DNA from: CAZWKX01 sp964614095
GTDB taxonomy: Bacteria > Actinomycetota > Acidimicrobiia > Spongiisociales > UBA11373
Assembly: GCA_964614095.1 (NCBI GenBank)
Contig: CAZTJO010000003.1
Coordinates: forward strand, 1-64,000
Length of the DNA: 64,000 nucleotides
Direction of reading: 5' to 3'
Shown: in pieces, positions 44,098 through 51,445 of the stretch
Layout: every line of letters starts with the position of its first letter
Position numbering within the stretch: position 1 is the first letter of the stretch
Translations under genes and position numbers: made by a program
Notes under the pieces: model-generated
Databases searched by the model: none
What the model was told of the DNA's origin: nothing
What the model saw: the letters and a program-made list of their open reading frames with translations, nothing else

Positions 44098-44248
44098 CCG
44101 ACGGCCCCGCCGCCGAGAACCGGAAGACAACGGATACCCGGCCGGCTTTTCCGCCACGCCGTCACCGTCGGACCCGATCCTCGGAGAACACCCACGCCTC
44201 GGCCAAGGCGACAGGTCTGTGCATATCGCGTCAGATCCGGCTCCAGGC

Positions 44249-44254
44249 TACGCT
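44249..44254 (+). promoter_or_regulatory. -10 box giving a leaderless start at 44261
   Basis: TACGCT, 6 nt before the ATG. No Shine-Dalgarno. Confidence 0.5.
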
Positions 44255-44260
44255 CGGCAT

Positions 44261-44803
44261 ATGAACGAGCGTGTTGTGCGGAACCCGGTCGTTTTCGGCG
44301 ACTGCCGCTTTGAGAGCAGCTTCCTCTCCAACCTCTGGCGCCTTATTCACCAGGATTCCGTCATCGCAGAGCTGCGCCGTGTGCCCAGCCGCCACATCAC
44401 CATGCTGAGGCTCCCCGAAGATGAGCCCATAGAGCTGCGACCCGAGGGATGGGGCACCGTTGTCGCCTCCGATGCGACCGGAAACGAGCGCGGGCGCATC
44501 GAACGCCAATCGTGGTGGGGCCGCCGCTGGGAGATCAGCGGATCCGGATTCGCCTGCGTCCTCACCAGTGATCCCCGGCCACGACGCTGGACCATGCGTC
44601 TCGGGACCGAGCCGGTGGCACGGCTATCCGGCACCGCCTGGTCGTACAACCGCCTCAGTGTGCATACCGATGTGGCGGTGCCGGTGACCGCACTCGCCCT
44701 GGCCTGGCACGTGCTGGCCCGCCCCTGGGAAGCGGCAGCGGCCCCAGGTGCGCTTGTGCCCGCCCGCAGAGAGTCCTTCCGCATGATCAGCGACCATGGC
44801 TGA
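44261..44803 (+). CDS. Conserved-looking cytoplasmic protein of unknown function
   Basis: A 180-aa protein I do not recognise. No signal peptide; mixed alpha/beta composition with many Arg and Trp (RQSWWGRRWEIS, SGSGFACVLTSDPRPRRW) and one C-terminal hydrophobic stretch (VPVTALALAWHVLARPW). This resembles phospholipid-scramblase-like or LURP-type beta barrels only in general feel, so no function is given. Start ATG 44261 has TACGCT at 44249-44254, 6 nt upstream. The stop overlaps the sulfurtransferase gene by 8 nt, so the two are co-translated. Confidence 0.72.
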   Translation: MNERVVRNPVVFGDCRFESSFLSNLWRLIHQDSVIAELRRVPSRHITMLRLPEDEPIELRPEGWGTVVASDATGNERGRIERQSWWGRRWEISGSGFACVLTSDPRPRRWTMRLGTEPVARLSGTAWSYNRLSVHTDVAVPVTALALAWHVLARPWEAAAAPGALVPARRESFRMISDHG

Positions 44804-45641
44804 TAGTGCTCCGATCGTCTCGGTTGAAGAGACCGCCGCCCTCCTCGAAGACCCTCGCCTTCGCCTTGCCGACACCCGCTGGTACCTGGGAGACCCGCGC
44901 CGCGGCCGCCGCGAGTACGTCTCCGCCCACCTGCCCGGCGCGGTCTACGTAGACCTCGAGACCCATCTCAGCGGCCGTACCGGCGCGGGGCGCCATCCGC
45001 TCCCGCCACCGGACGAGTTCGCCGTGACCATGGGAGCGCTCGGAATCGGAGACGAGCACGAGGTGATTGCCTACGACGATCGGGGAGGGGCAATAGCCGC
45101 CAGGCTCTGGTGGCAACTGCGCAGCATCGGCCATGATCGGGTTCGGGTGCTCGACGGAGGCATGCCGGCCTGGACTGAGGCCGGATACGCGCCCAGCGCT
45201 ACGCCCGGGTTGCCGGCACCGGCGCATTTGACCGTAGGAACCGGTCCGACTCGAACCATCGACCGCGAGGCCCTGGTGCGCCGGATCGACACGATCACCC
45301 TCCTCGACGCCAGGAGCCCGGAACGCTACCGAGGGGACGAGGAGCCCATCGATCCCGTCGCCGGCCACATTCCCGGGGCCGTCAGCGCCCCGCTGGAAGA
45401 AGATCTGGGCCCCGACGGGCGGTTCCTCGACTCCAAGAGCCTGGCCGATCGTTACCTCGCCCTCGGCGCGGACCACCACGAGGTTGTGGTGGCATGCGGG
45501 AGCGGAGTCACCGCATGCCACCTCATTCTGGCCATGATTCTCGCCGGCCTGCCCGAACCCATGCTGTATCCCGGCTCATGGAGTGATTGGTGCACCGCCG
45601 GCATGCCGGCGGCCACTGGTTCCGCGCCCGGGCATCTCTAG
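44796..45641 (+). CDS. sseA: Thiosulfate/3-mercaptopyruvate sulfurtransferase (tandem rhodanese)
   Basis: A two-domain rhodanese of 281 aa. The inactive N-terminal domain has LADTRWYLGDPRRGRREY and HLPGAVYVDLETHLSG. The catalytic C-terminal domain has LLDARSPERYRGDEEPIDP, HIPGAVSAP and the active-site loop VACGSGVTACH, with the persulfide Cys near residue 233. CGSGVTA is typical of SseA-type enzymes. It moves sulfur from thiosulfate or 3-mercaptopyruvate to an acceptor such as cyanide or a thiol. Overlaps the upstream gene by 8 nt. Confidence 0.93.
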   Translation: MADSAPIVSVEETAALLEDPRLRLADTRWYLGDPRRGRREYVSAHLPGAVYVDLETHLSGRTGAGRHPLPPPDEFAVTMGALGIGDEHEVIAYDDRGGAIAARLWWQLRSIGHDRVRVLDGGMPAWTEAGYAPSATPGLPAPAHLTVGTGPTRTIDREALVRRIDTITLLDARSPERYRGDEEPIDPVAGHIPGAVSAPLEEDLGPDGRFLDSKSLADRYLALGADHHEVVVACGSGVTACHLILAMILAGLPEPMLYPGSWSDWCTAGMPAATGSAPGHL

Positions 45642-45714
45642 ACAATCAGTCGGCCTCGTCCTCGATGAGCGCCTGGCAGTTCGGCGCCGACTCCCCCAGG
45701 AACAAGATCGTGGT

Positions 45715-46227
45715 CTAATCGGGCAAATTGCCGGGCCCGATGACGTAGGGACCTTCGCGGTACCACACCGGCCACGTCTCGGTGGCAATCTTCGCCAATT
45801 CGATACTGATGAAGACGTGGGGTATGACGATCTTCGGCCCGACCTGCTCCATACATACGATGCCGAGGTTGTTGTAGTAGCCGATCCCCGACCAACTGTT
45901 GTCGAACTGGGTGATGGCCACGTCGACCTCGCCGCCGACTTCGAGCTGCTCGGGAGTGAGCTCCTCTTGGTCAAGATCCCCGAAGTGCACGATCCGCATG
46001 CCGAACCAGTCGACGATGACGATGTGATTGCTGCCCATCTCCTCGTCGTCCTCGTGGTGCTGGGCCGGGATGCTGCGCACTTCGATGTCGCCGTGCGCCA
46101 ACTCACCATCGGTGCTCACGAGTTTGGGGCCGGCCACCGCGCTGAAACCCGATTCGGTGATGACGAGAGTCCGCAGTCCAGGATTCAGAATCCAGAGTCG
46201 AAAGAGCTTGCCGCCCCGACCGGACAC
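45715..46227 (-). pseudogene. MBL-fold hydrolase fragment lacking its N-terminal zinc motif
   Basis: The 170-aa frame holds the C-terminal two thirds of an MBL-fold (UlaG/L-ascorbate-lactonase-like) protein: STDGELAHGDIEVRSIPAQHH, IVIVDWFGMRIVHFGDLDQ, and VGGEVDVAITQFDN. The N-terminal part that should hold HxHxDH is absent. The first ~20 codons instead derive from a short intergenic repeat (TTCAGAAT at 46184-46191). It is therefore probably a 5'-truncated remnant, with the repeat at the breakpoint. The bis-His and GDL motifs remain, so a small expressed protein is not excluded. Confidence 0.7.
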
Positions 46228-46246
46228 TCTGAGTTCTGGACTCTGA
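46182..46246 (+). repeat. Palindromic TTCAGAAT intergenic repeat, copy 1
   Basis: Words gattcagaatccagagtc (46182-46199) and actctgagttctggactctg (46226-46245) are imperfect inverted copies. Related patches occur at 48739-48780 and 54393-54420. Confidence 0.55.
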
Positions 46247-46276
46247 TGAACGTCGGCATCTAGCCGGCGCTCATCA

Positions 46277-46300
46277 GTGGGCCGGGTGGGAATCGAACCA
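46277..46300 (-). repeat. Duplicated tRNA-Lys 3' end
   Basis: The 24 bases here match the tRNA-Lys 3' terminus and T-arm at 46425-46448 in 22 positions. It is an isolated 3' fragment with no anticodon arm, 148 bp from the intact copy. Such duplications mark integrase attachment sites or decayed tandem tRNA copies. Confidence 0.75.
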
Positions 46301-46311
46301 GCTCACAGAGC

Positions 46312-46396
46312 GCCGGGCCGCCGGCCCGGCACCACGAAAGCGAACGGTTCCAGGCCGAGAAGGACTGGAACCGAAGTGACCGTCGCCGAAGGCGAC
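46312..46396. other. Three consecutive hairpins between tRNA-Lys and its duplicated 3' end
   Basis: Hairpin 1: gccgggcc (46312-46319) with ggcccggc (46323-46330). Hairpin 2: cggttccag (46345-46353) with ctggaaccg (46365-46373). Hairpin 3: gtcgcc (46382-46387) with ggcgac (46391-46396). All stems are perfect. They could be terminators or processing structures of a minus-strand tRNA-Lys transcript, or parts of a small structured RNA. Confidence 0.6.
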
Positions 46397-46425
46397 CAAA
46401 AGAGCAACCACCAGCCCCGCGCAAG

Positions 46426-46499
46426 TGGGCCGAGTGGGAATCGAACCCACAACCTTCGGGTTAAAAGCCCGCTGCTCTGCCTAATTGAGCTACCGGCCC
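46426..46499 (-). tRNA. tRNA-Lys (TTT)
   Basis: The 74-nt cloverleaf reads from 46499 down. The acceptor GGGCCGG pairs with TCGGCCC (last pair G-U). The D-arm carries TAGCTCAATTAGGCAGAGC. Anticodon stem GCGGG/CCCGA encloses loop CTTTTAA with anticodon TTT. The T-arm has GGTTCGATTCC. Discriminator A at 46426. CCA is not encoded. Confidence 0.95.
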
Positions 46500-46816
46500 G
46501 AGATGAAGGTAGCACTCCTCGAATCCGGCAGAAGCTCTAGACAGATACCTCAGCCGACGGTGACGACGGAGGTGAACTCGATAGCCGGCACCCCACAACC
46601 GGCACGCCCATGGTGTCCGGGTGACGATCGAGCCCCCGTGAATCCGCCCCGGCTTGTTGTGGCACATCTGCCACCAAGAACTACGCTGCGTGCCGTCCCG
46701 CGGATGTGTCTCAGCACGGCCGCAGGATTATGCCGGCCGTCTGGTGGATCGGCGCCGCTGCAGACGGGCCTGCGGCCGAAGCCGGCACAGATCGTACAGA
46801 AGGAACGGAGAAGGCC
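46500..46816. other. Intergenic region without a recognised gene
   Basis: 317 bp between tRNA-Lys and the lipoprotein at 46817. Apart from the tRNA-Lys -10 box, I see no coding pattern, hairpin or repeat that I can support. Confidence 0.6.
46506..46511 (-). promoter_or_regulatory. -10 box of tRNA-Lys
   Basis: TACCTT on the minus strand, 6 nt before the mature tRNA 5' end, so the primary transcript would have almost no leader. No clear -35 element seen. Confidence 0.5.
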
Positions 46817-47245
46817 ATGCCAACCCGAGGCCCCTGCCTGATGCTGATGGCCATCGTCTTGGCAATGGCTGCCTGTGCCGACGGCGCCGTCGACACCACC
46901 ACAACAATGATGCCGGCCAATGCGGGAAGCATCACCTTTGCCCTCGGAATCGACGACAGCGGCAAACGACTGCTCGTCCGGCCCGGAGACCAGGTGATCG
47001 TCCGCCTGCCGATCACCGGCACCAATGAGCCGGATTGGCAGGTGGTCACCCCGCCCGACCCCTCGGTGCTGGGCGGCGGCGACAACCTCAGGTTCTACCC
47101 ATCGGAACCCGAGCAGGGCCGCCCCTTCCACGAGTTCACCTTCGTCGCGGTCGGCCCCGGAGAGGCAACCATCGCCCTCTTCCAGAGCCCAATCACCGAG
47201 GAGGCGCCACCACTGACTTTCACCATCGAGGTGGTAGCACCGTAG
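46817..47245 (+). CDS. Lipoprotein with a chagasin-like (I42 inhibitor) domain
   Basis: A 142-aa product starting at ATG 46817, with GGAGAAGG upstream. The lipoprotein signal ends MAACADG, followed by a short Thr-rich spacer. The mature part follows the chagasin pattern of cysteine-protease inhibitors: GDQVIVRLPITGTNEPDWQV in the first third and FHEFTFVAVGPGEATIALFQ in the last third. The usual NPTTGY loop reads ITGTNEPDW, so inhibitory activity is uncertain. It is surface-anchored and could protect the cell from, or modulate, a protease. Confidence 0.75.
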   Translation: MPTRGPCLMLMAIVLAMAACADGAVDTTTTMMPANAGSITFALGIDDSGKRLLVRPGDQVIVRLPITGTNEPDWQVVTPPDPSVLGGGDNLRFYPSEPEQGRPFHEFTFVAVGPGEATIALFQSPITEEAPPLTFTIEVVAP

Positions 47246-47350
47246 CCGGCCGATAATGACCCCGTCTGGGCCCCGGCGGTCGTGCCCACCTCCGTGCCGA
47301 ACCCGACAACTGCGTGCAATTCATCGACTGTTGATGCCGACCCCGCCATT

Positions 47351-47356
47351 TACTCT
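47351..47356 (+). promoter_or_regulatory. -10 box of the lipoprotein at 47381
   Basis: TACTCT, 24 nt upstream of the ATG, with a separate AGGA ribosome site. No convincing -35 at normal spacing. Confidence 0.35.
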
Positions 47357-47380
47357 GACCCGAGAAGGAAGTGAGGAACT

Positions 47381-48127
47381 ATGAGAAGCCCCCTCCTGAA
47401 GGCGGTGATCCTGCTCATCGCCCTTCTGCTAGTCACCGCCGCCTGCGGTGATGACCAGAGTGTGTTTGACCCAGGTGGTACCACCAGCAGCACCGCCGCC
47501 GACGGTGACGGCACCGTGCCCACCACTGCGGCGCCGGATGACGGTGATGGCGCTCCAAGCCCCGGCGGCGACATCACCGATCTGTACGCCCAGTACCAGA
47601 CTGTGGCACTGCGCACCACCTACCTGTCCGGCCCGGATCCCGACCCGGAGACCATCATCTTCTCCCAAGATCCAAACCACGATCCGCCAATGTCGGCGAT
47701 GATCATGGAAGGCGGTAAGTTCATCAGCCGCGGCGACGAGTTCATCTTGTGCGATGACACCAACTGCACGGTCTGGCCGGGCGAAATGGGCGAAACCTAC
47801 ATGCAAGCGGCCATGAACCCGATGCTCTACAGCCTGCTCGCCGTTGAGAACATCGACCAACTGCCCGGGTTTGCCGTTGAACAGGGCACAACCGTGATCG
47901 CCGGCCGCCAGGGCATCTGCACCTCGTTCACCGCCACCGCCGCCCTGGGCGGCAGCGGAGATACGGCCCGCTGGTGCATCGATGCCGATCTCGGCTTCAC
48001 CCTCCTCATTCAGAACCGGGAAGCGGGCGGCGAGTTCGAGCGGGTCATGGAGCTGATCGAGTTCGGACCACCCCAGCCGGCAGACTTCGAGCCGACCGGT
48101 CCCATTGTCGAGATACCGGGGGTCTAG
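47381..48127 (+). CDS. Lipoprotein of unknown function
   Basis: The 248-aa product begins with a lipoprotein signal (LLLVTAACGDD) and has a Gly/Thr/Asp-rich linker (~25-60). The exported domain has four to five Cys in pairs (FILCDDTNCTVW, QGICTSF, ARWCIDADLG) that could form disulfides. I do not recognise the family; the layout recalls surface-exposed lipoproteins of actinobacteria. AGGA lies 6 nt before the ATG. Not clearly related in sequence to the lipoprotein at 46817, although both start with the same kind of leader. Confidence 0.8.
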   Translation: MRSPLLKAVILLIALLLVTAACGDDQSVFDPGGTTSSTAADGDGTVPTTAAPDDGDGAPSPGGDITDLYAQYQTVALRTTYLSGPDPDPETIIFSQDPNHDPPMSAMIMEGGKFISRGDEFILCDDTNCTVWPGEMGETYMQAAMNPMLYSLLAVENIDQLPGFAVEQGTTVIAGRQGICTSFTATAALGGSGDTARWCIDADLGFTLLIQNREAGGEFERVMELIEFGPPQPADFEPTGPIVEIPGV

Positions 48128-48201
48128 CGACGCCTGAATCCGCCGAAGGCAGAATCCCCATCTGAGCGCCAACAACTTAGAGAATCGGCAGGCGCCGACA
48201 C

Positions 48202-48230
48202 GCCTGACCCGGCACACTGCCGGATCAGGC
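48202..48230 (+). terminator. Terminator hairpin after the lipoprotein gene
   Basis: gcctgacccggca (48202-48214) pairs with tgccggatcaggc (48218-48230): 12 pairs, one mismatch, loop CAC. It lies 75 nt after the stop at 48127. No U-run. Confidence 0.6.
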
Positions 48231-48401
48231 TCGATGTCCCCCCGCTTCTGGACGCCGAGGCGCCTCTGTCGGCATGATCGTGAAGCCTGCGCAGAGCATC
48301 CCGGTCGGCCTGTTTTCCAGCGGTGGTGCGGGCTCAAGATCGCGGGGACATAACGCCCGTTCAGCACCTGACCCGGACCCGAGTGACAACAGGTGGACGT
48401 C

Positions 48402-48407
48402 TATACT
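48402..48407 (+). promoter_or_regulatory. -10 box of the tRNA cluster
   Basis: TATACT, one of the closest matches to TATAAT in the window, 49 nt before tRNA-Glu. TGACAA lies upstream at 12-nt spacing, which is shorter than usual, so the -35 is unsure. Confidence 0.45.
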
Positions 48408-48456
48408 CGCGCCGCCTGGACCCTGGCTGCCAAGTGGTCACTATGCTCGACGAGCC

Positions 48457-48529
48457 GCCCCCATCGTCCAGCGGTCCAGGACGCCGGCCTTTCAAGCCGG
48501 TAACACGGGTTCGAATCCCGTTGGGGGCA
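48457..48529 (+). tRNA. tRNA-Glu (TTC)
   Basis: Acceptor GCCCCCA pairs with TGGGGGC. Anticodon stem CCGGC/GCCGG encloses CTTTCAA with anticodon TTC. T-arm GGTTCGAATCC. Discriminator A at 48529. First gene of a three-tRNA cluster. Confidence 0.95.
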
Positions 48530-48532
48530 CAC

Positions 48533-48607
48533 GGGGACGTGGTGAAGCCTGGAGTTCACGCCGGCCTGTCAAGCCGGAGATCGCGGGTTCAAATCCCGTC
48601 GTCCCCG
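48533..48607 (+). tRNA. tRNA-Asp (GTC)
   Basis: Acceptor GGGGACG pairs with CGTCCCC. Anticodon stem CCGGC/GCCGG encloses CTGTCAA with anticodon GTC. T-arm GGTTCAAATCC. Discriminator G, and CCA is encoded at 48608-48610, unlike the other tRNAs here. Its anticodon stem is identical to that of tRNA-Glu. Confidence 0.95.
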
Positions 48608-48630
48608 CCAGAGTGTCCACCAGGGCGCCT

Positions 48631-48703
48631 GGTCAGGTAGCTCAGTTGGAAGAGCGCAGGTCTGAAAAACCTGAGGCCGGCGGTTCAATCCCGCCCCTGA
48701 CCA
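48631..48703 (+). tRNA. tRNA-Phe (GAA)
   Basis: Acceptor GGTCAGG pairs with CCTGACC. D-arm TAGCTCAGTTGGAAGAGC. Anticodon stem CAGGT/ACCTG encloses CTGAAAA with anticodon GAA. T-arm GGTTCAATCC. Discriminator A at 48703. Confidence 0.95.
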
Positions 48704-48707
48704 CGTT

Positions 48708-48734
48708 GATTCCCCCTGCATCGCAGGGGGAATC
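48708..48734 (+). terminator. Terminator of the tRNA-Glu/Asp/Phe cluster
   Basis: Perfect 12-bp stem gattccccctgc (48708-48719) with gcagggggaatc (48723-48734), loop ATC, starting 5 nt after tRNA-Phe. An A/T-rich stretch follows. Confidence 0.85.
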
Positions 48735-48738
48735 AAAA

Positions 48739-48780
48739 TTCAGAATTCAGAGCGCGCCATGCCAATTCTGAACTCTGAGA
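48739..48780 (+). repeat. Palindromic TTCAGAAT intergenic repeat, copy 2
   Basis: ttcagaattcagag at 48739 and attctgaactctgag at 48765 form an imperfect inverted pair. Related to the patches at 46182 and 54393. Confidence 0.55.
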
Positions 48781-48789
48781 TTTGAACTC

Positions 48790-49116
48790 TCACACCTCTG
48801 CCAGCCCGAGCTCCCTTTCCGACTCGATCACATCGGCCCCCCAATCGAAGCCGCAATCTCTACAGAGGTATTCGCGGTGCCGCTGCAAGTAGCGCCTCCG
48901 GGTGAAGAGGCGCCACACCAGGTACGCCGGAAGGGCCACCAGGTAGAAAGCAATGTAGATGACCCCCAAACCGAACATAACCGCCGAGGCGACGAGGGTA
49001 TCCCAACGGAATCCATAGAACCGTCTGACGTATTTGCCCGTGGTGGGATCGACCCAACCCCACATCTCAACGATCACGTTCTGCCCGCCGCAGGTGGGGC
49101 ACTGTTTCTCGGCCAT
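48790..49116 (-). CDS. Small zinc-ribbon membrane protein
   Basis: A 108-aa protein of unknown role. The N-terminal Cys pair CPTCGG and the C-terminal pair LCRDCGF can together bind one zinc ion. Between them lies one long hydrophobic segment (VASAVMFGLGVIYIAFYLVALPAYLVW, spoken of here by its ends VASAV and YLVW). Such proteins are often membrane-attached and of unknown use. AAAGGG precedes the ATG at 49116. It is divergent from the small membrane protein at 49211. Confidence 0.78.
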   Translation of the reverse strand: MAEKQCPTCGGQNVIVEMWGWVDPTTGKYVRRFYGFRWDTLVASAVMFGLGVIYIAFYLVALPAYLVWRLFTRRRYLQRHREYLCRDCGFDWGADVIESERELGLAEV

Positions 49117-49198
49117 CGCCCTTTCCAGCTACGTCTCTACAGCATGCTATCTGCTCGTCACCGGCGGATCGCCCTTGCCGGATGCCCTCCGCCCCGCC

Positions 49199-49204
49199 TA
49201 CCCT
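49199..49204 (+). promoter_or_regulatory. -10 box giving a leaderless start at 49211
   Basis: TACCCT, 6 nt before the ATG. No Shine-Dalgarno is present. Confidence 0.5.
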
Positions 49205-49210
49205 CATGGG

Positions 49211-49411
49211 ATGAAGAATCGGAGGGTGCTGGGAATCATCATCGGAGTGGTCGGAGCTGTCCTTCTTGCTCTCGCCCTCCTCGCCGATCAAATTGGATTG
49301 AGCAGTGGAGCGCCGGCGAATTCATTTGGCCAGCGCCAGATGCTGGCCGCCGGCATCGGCCTGCTTTTGGTGATCGCGGGGGGCGTCATCGCCTTCCTCC
49401 GCCGCTCCTGA
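49211..49411 (+). CDS. Small two-helix membrane protein
   Basis: A 66-aa product with two hydrophobic helices, VLGIIIGVVGAVLLALALLA and MLAAGIGLLLVIAGGVIAFL, joined by a short polar loop (DQIGLSSGAPANSFGQRQ) and ending in basic residues (RRS). Function unknown. ATG 49211 is preferred over the longer upstream frame because the TACCCT box at 49199-49204 predicts transcription starting at this codon. Confidence 0.65.
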   Translation: MKNRRVLGIIIGVVGAVLLALALLADQIGLSSGAPANSFGQRQMLAAGIGLLLVIAGGVIAFLRRS

Positions 49412-49423
49412 CCCGTCCGCCGC

Positions 49424-50191
49424 TCAGTTGGCGTACGCAAGAGACTGCGCGTGTGCCCAGCGAGAGACGGCCTCGGCGTAGCGCTCCCCGGCCTTCTCCA
49501 GGTCTCCCTGCTCCAGAGCGTCGAGGCTCGCTCCCACATCGGCTGCCGATTCGTCCAGTGCCAGTTCGGCATCATCGAACAGAACGGCTACCCCTCCGTA
49601 GTCGAGCTCAACGACCGAATCGCTCGGGAAAGGTTCGATCCAGCGAACCAAGTCCTTGACCTGATCGACAATCGGATCATCGAATCCGGCGGCCTCGAGA
49701 ATCCATACCGCCCGCAACAAACGCGCCACCGCCTGGTCGCGACGTGTGTGGTACTTGACGGAGAGACCGTGCCGCCCCTCCACGATCACCCTCTCCGGCG
49801 CATCAAAGGCGGCAAACCACCGAAGCGGCACAAAAAAGGAAGAGGTGAGAATGTGGGACCGCGCCTCGGGCCGGCGTGATTGGATACGTTCCAGCTCACC
49901 GGCGGCGCGGGCAACAACCTCCTCCGGCAGCAGCGCCTGTGCAACGGTTCCGCTGTAGGCATTGTGGAACGCCAATAAACCTTCGAGCATGCGCAGCTTC
50001 GGATAGCGGGGACACACATAGCGCGAGCCCTCAAAATCGATGACAAAGGCGTCATCCCGCACCGATTCTTGCCAGACCCCGTACTCACCCCGAGTCAGCA
50101 CACGAGACTGTGATGCCCCGGCAAGATGCTCCCGGTAATCCTCCACGGAATCCTGGGGCACATAGACACGAAAGTAGGCAGCTCGAGACAC
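49424..50191 (-). CDS. Cytoplasmic protein of unknown function
   Basis: A 255-aa protein I do not recognise. No signal or membrane segment. The N-terminal part reads YFRVYVPQDSVEDYREHL and the middle has HILTSSFFVPLRWFAAFD. A predicted helical tail with regular Leu/Ala spacing (LDESAADVGASLDALEQGD) closes it. GTG 50191 is chosen over ATG 50242 because TACCAT at 50200-50205 on this strand lies 8 nt upstream. It is divergent from the leucine dehydrogenase gene. Confidence 0.75.
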   Translation of the reverse strand: MSRAAYFRVYVPQDSVEDYREHLAGASQSRVLTRGEYGVWQESVRDDAFVIDFEGSRYVCPRYPKLRMLEGLLAFHNAYSGTVAQALLPEEVVARAAGELERIQSRRPEARSHILTSSFFVPLRWFAAFDAPERVIVEGRHGLSVKYHTRRDQAVARLLRAVWILEAAGFDDPIVDQVKDLVRWIEPFPSDSVVELDYGGVAVLFDDAELALDESAADVGASLDALEQGDLEKAGERYAEAVSRWAHAQSLAYAN

Positions 50192-50199
50192 AGCCCGGC

Positions 50200-50205
50200 A
50201 TGGTA
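50200..50205 (-). promoter_or_regulatory. -10 box giving a leaderless start at 50191
   Basis: TACCAT on the minus strand, 8 nt before GTG 50191; it decides this start. Confidence 0.45.
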
Positions 50206-50286
50206 ACCCCCGCCCCGCGGCACACTTCCCGGTGCTCTGCATACCGGCTTTGGTAGTGTGCAGACTGGATTCCTCCGAAGGGAGAA

Positions 50287-51375
50287 ATGCCGTTGGGGGT
50301 ATTCGATGCCATCGGTGACCGCGGTCATGAAGAGATAGTTTTCGGGCATGATGCGGTCTCCGGCCTCAGGACGATCATCGCCATTCACTCGACGGCTCTC
50401 GGTCCCGCCCTAGGCGGGACTCGCTTCTATCCATTTGCCACAGAAGAAGAGGCGCTTGCCGACGCCCTGCGCCTCTCCGAGGCGATGACCTACAAGGCTG
50501 CGGCAGCGGGCCTGGACCTTGGAGGGGGTAAGGCGGTCATCATCGGCGACCCCCATAAGGACAAAACGGAGCATCTATGGCGCGCCTACGGCCGTCTCAT
50601 CGATTCGCTGAACGGCCGCTACATCGCCGCCGCGGACGTCGGCAGTACCGACATCGACATGGAGATCGTCAAACGAGAGACACGCTGGGTCGTGGGCACC
50701 CGCGTTCAGGAGGGGGGCGCCGGTGATCCCTCACCGGCTACAGCACGCGGCCTGATGGGCGCTATGCGGGCCGTCTCCCGGTTCCTCTGGGATACGGAGG
50801 ATCTGGCCGGCCGCACCATCGCGGTCATGGGCGTGGGGAAGGTTGGTACCGATCTTGTGCAGCGCCTCACGGAAGCCGGCGCCTCCTGCATCGTTGCCGA
50901 CGTCTACCCCCCCGCCATTGAGCACATCATCGCCCGGCTCGACGTCGAGGCAGTCGATGCAGACAGTATCTACGACGTCCCCTGCGACATCTTCTCACCG
51001 TGTTCCCTGGGCGCGGCCCTCAACAAAGACACCATTCCTCGGCTCAGATGCCGGGCAATCGTCGGCGCCGCCAACAATCAGCTGGCCACTGTCAAGGACG
51101 CGGCTCGCCTCGAGGAAGGAGAAATCCTCTACGCCCCCGACTTTGTGGTCAACGGGGGAGGACTCATCAACGTCGCCGAAGAGCTCTGCGGTTTTGAGGA
51201 GAAGCGGGCGGCAGCCCATATCGACAAGGTCTACGACAATACGCTGCGGGTGCTCGAAGCCGCTGCTGAAAGGAAGGTCTCCCCACACACCGCCGCCTGC
51301 GAGATTGCCGAAGAGCGCATCCGCAGCATCGGCAGCCTCCGCCTTCGCAGGCGCAGCGGTGATGACCGCAACTAA
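50287..51375 (+). CDS. Leucine/valine dehydrogenase
   Basis: NAD-dependent oxidative deamination of branched-chain amino acids to 2-oxo acids. The 362-aa product has ALGPALGGTRFYP, catalytic lysines in MTYKAAAAGLDLGGGKAV (K70, K82), the Rossmann motif VMGVGKVG (~180), and APDFVVNGGGLINVAEEL. AAGGGAG precedes the ATG. The next gene encodes a fused branched-chain 2-oxoacid dehydrogenase E1, so the two make a short catabolic route from amino acid to acyl-CoA. Whether leucine, valine or phenylalanine is preferred is not visible. Confidence 0.92.
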   Translation: MPLGVFDAIGDRGHEEIVFGHDAVSGLRTIIAIHSTALGPALGGTRFYPFATEEEALADALRLSEAMTYKAAAAGLDLGGGKAVIIGDPHKDKTEHLWRAYGRLIDSLNGRYIAAADVGSTDIDMEIVKRETRWVVGTRVQEGGAGDPSPATARGLMGAMRAVSRFLWDTEDLAGRTIAVMGVGKVGTDLVQRLTEAGASCIVADVYPPAIEHIIARLDVEAVDADSIYDVPCDIFSPCSLGAALNKDTIPRLRCRAIVGAANNQLATVKDAARLEEGEILYAPDFVVNGGGLINVAEELCGFEEKRAAAHIDKVYDNTLRVLEAAAERKVSPHTAACEIAEERIRSIGSLRLRRRSGDDRN

Positions 51376-51445
51376 CCTGCGGCCGGTCCGGGGCCGCACC
51401 GCCAGCCGACCCACGGCCGCCACCCCGTAGAGAGGAGGGAAACAG

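Larger units (their letters stand above)
48128..48456. other. Intergenic region ahead of the tRNA cluster
   Basis: 329 bp. It holds the hairpin at 48202-48230 and a TATACT box at 48402-48407. The remainder shows no gene I can support. Confidence 0.6.

Noticed and set aside
46277..46540. 87-codon plus-strand ORF over tRNA-Lys
   Set aside because: It reads through the tRNA and its flanking repeat and has no protein features.
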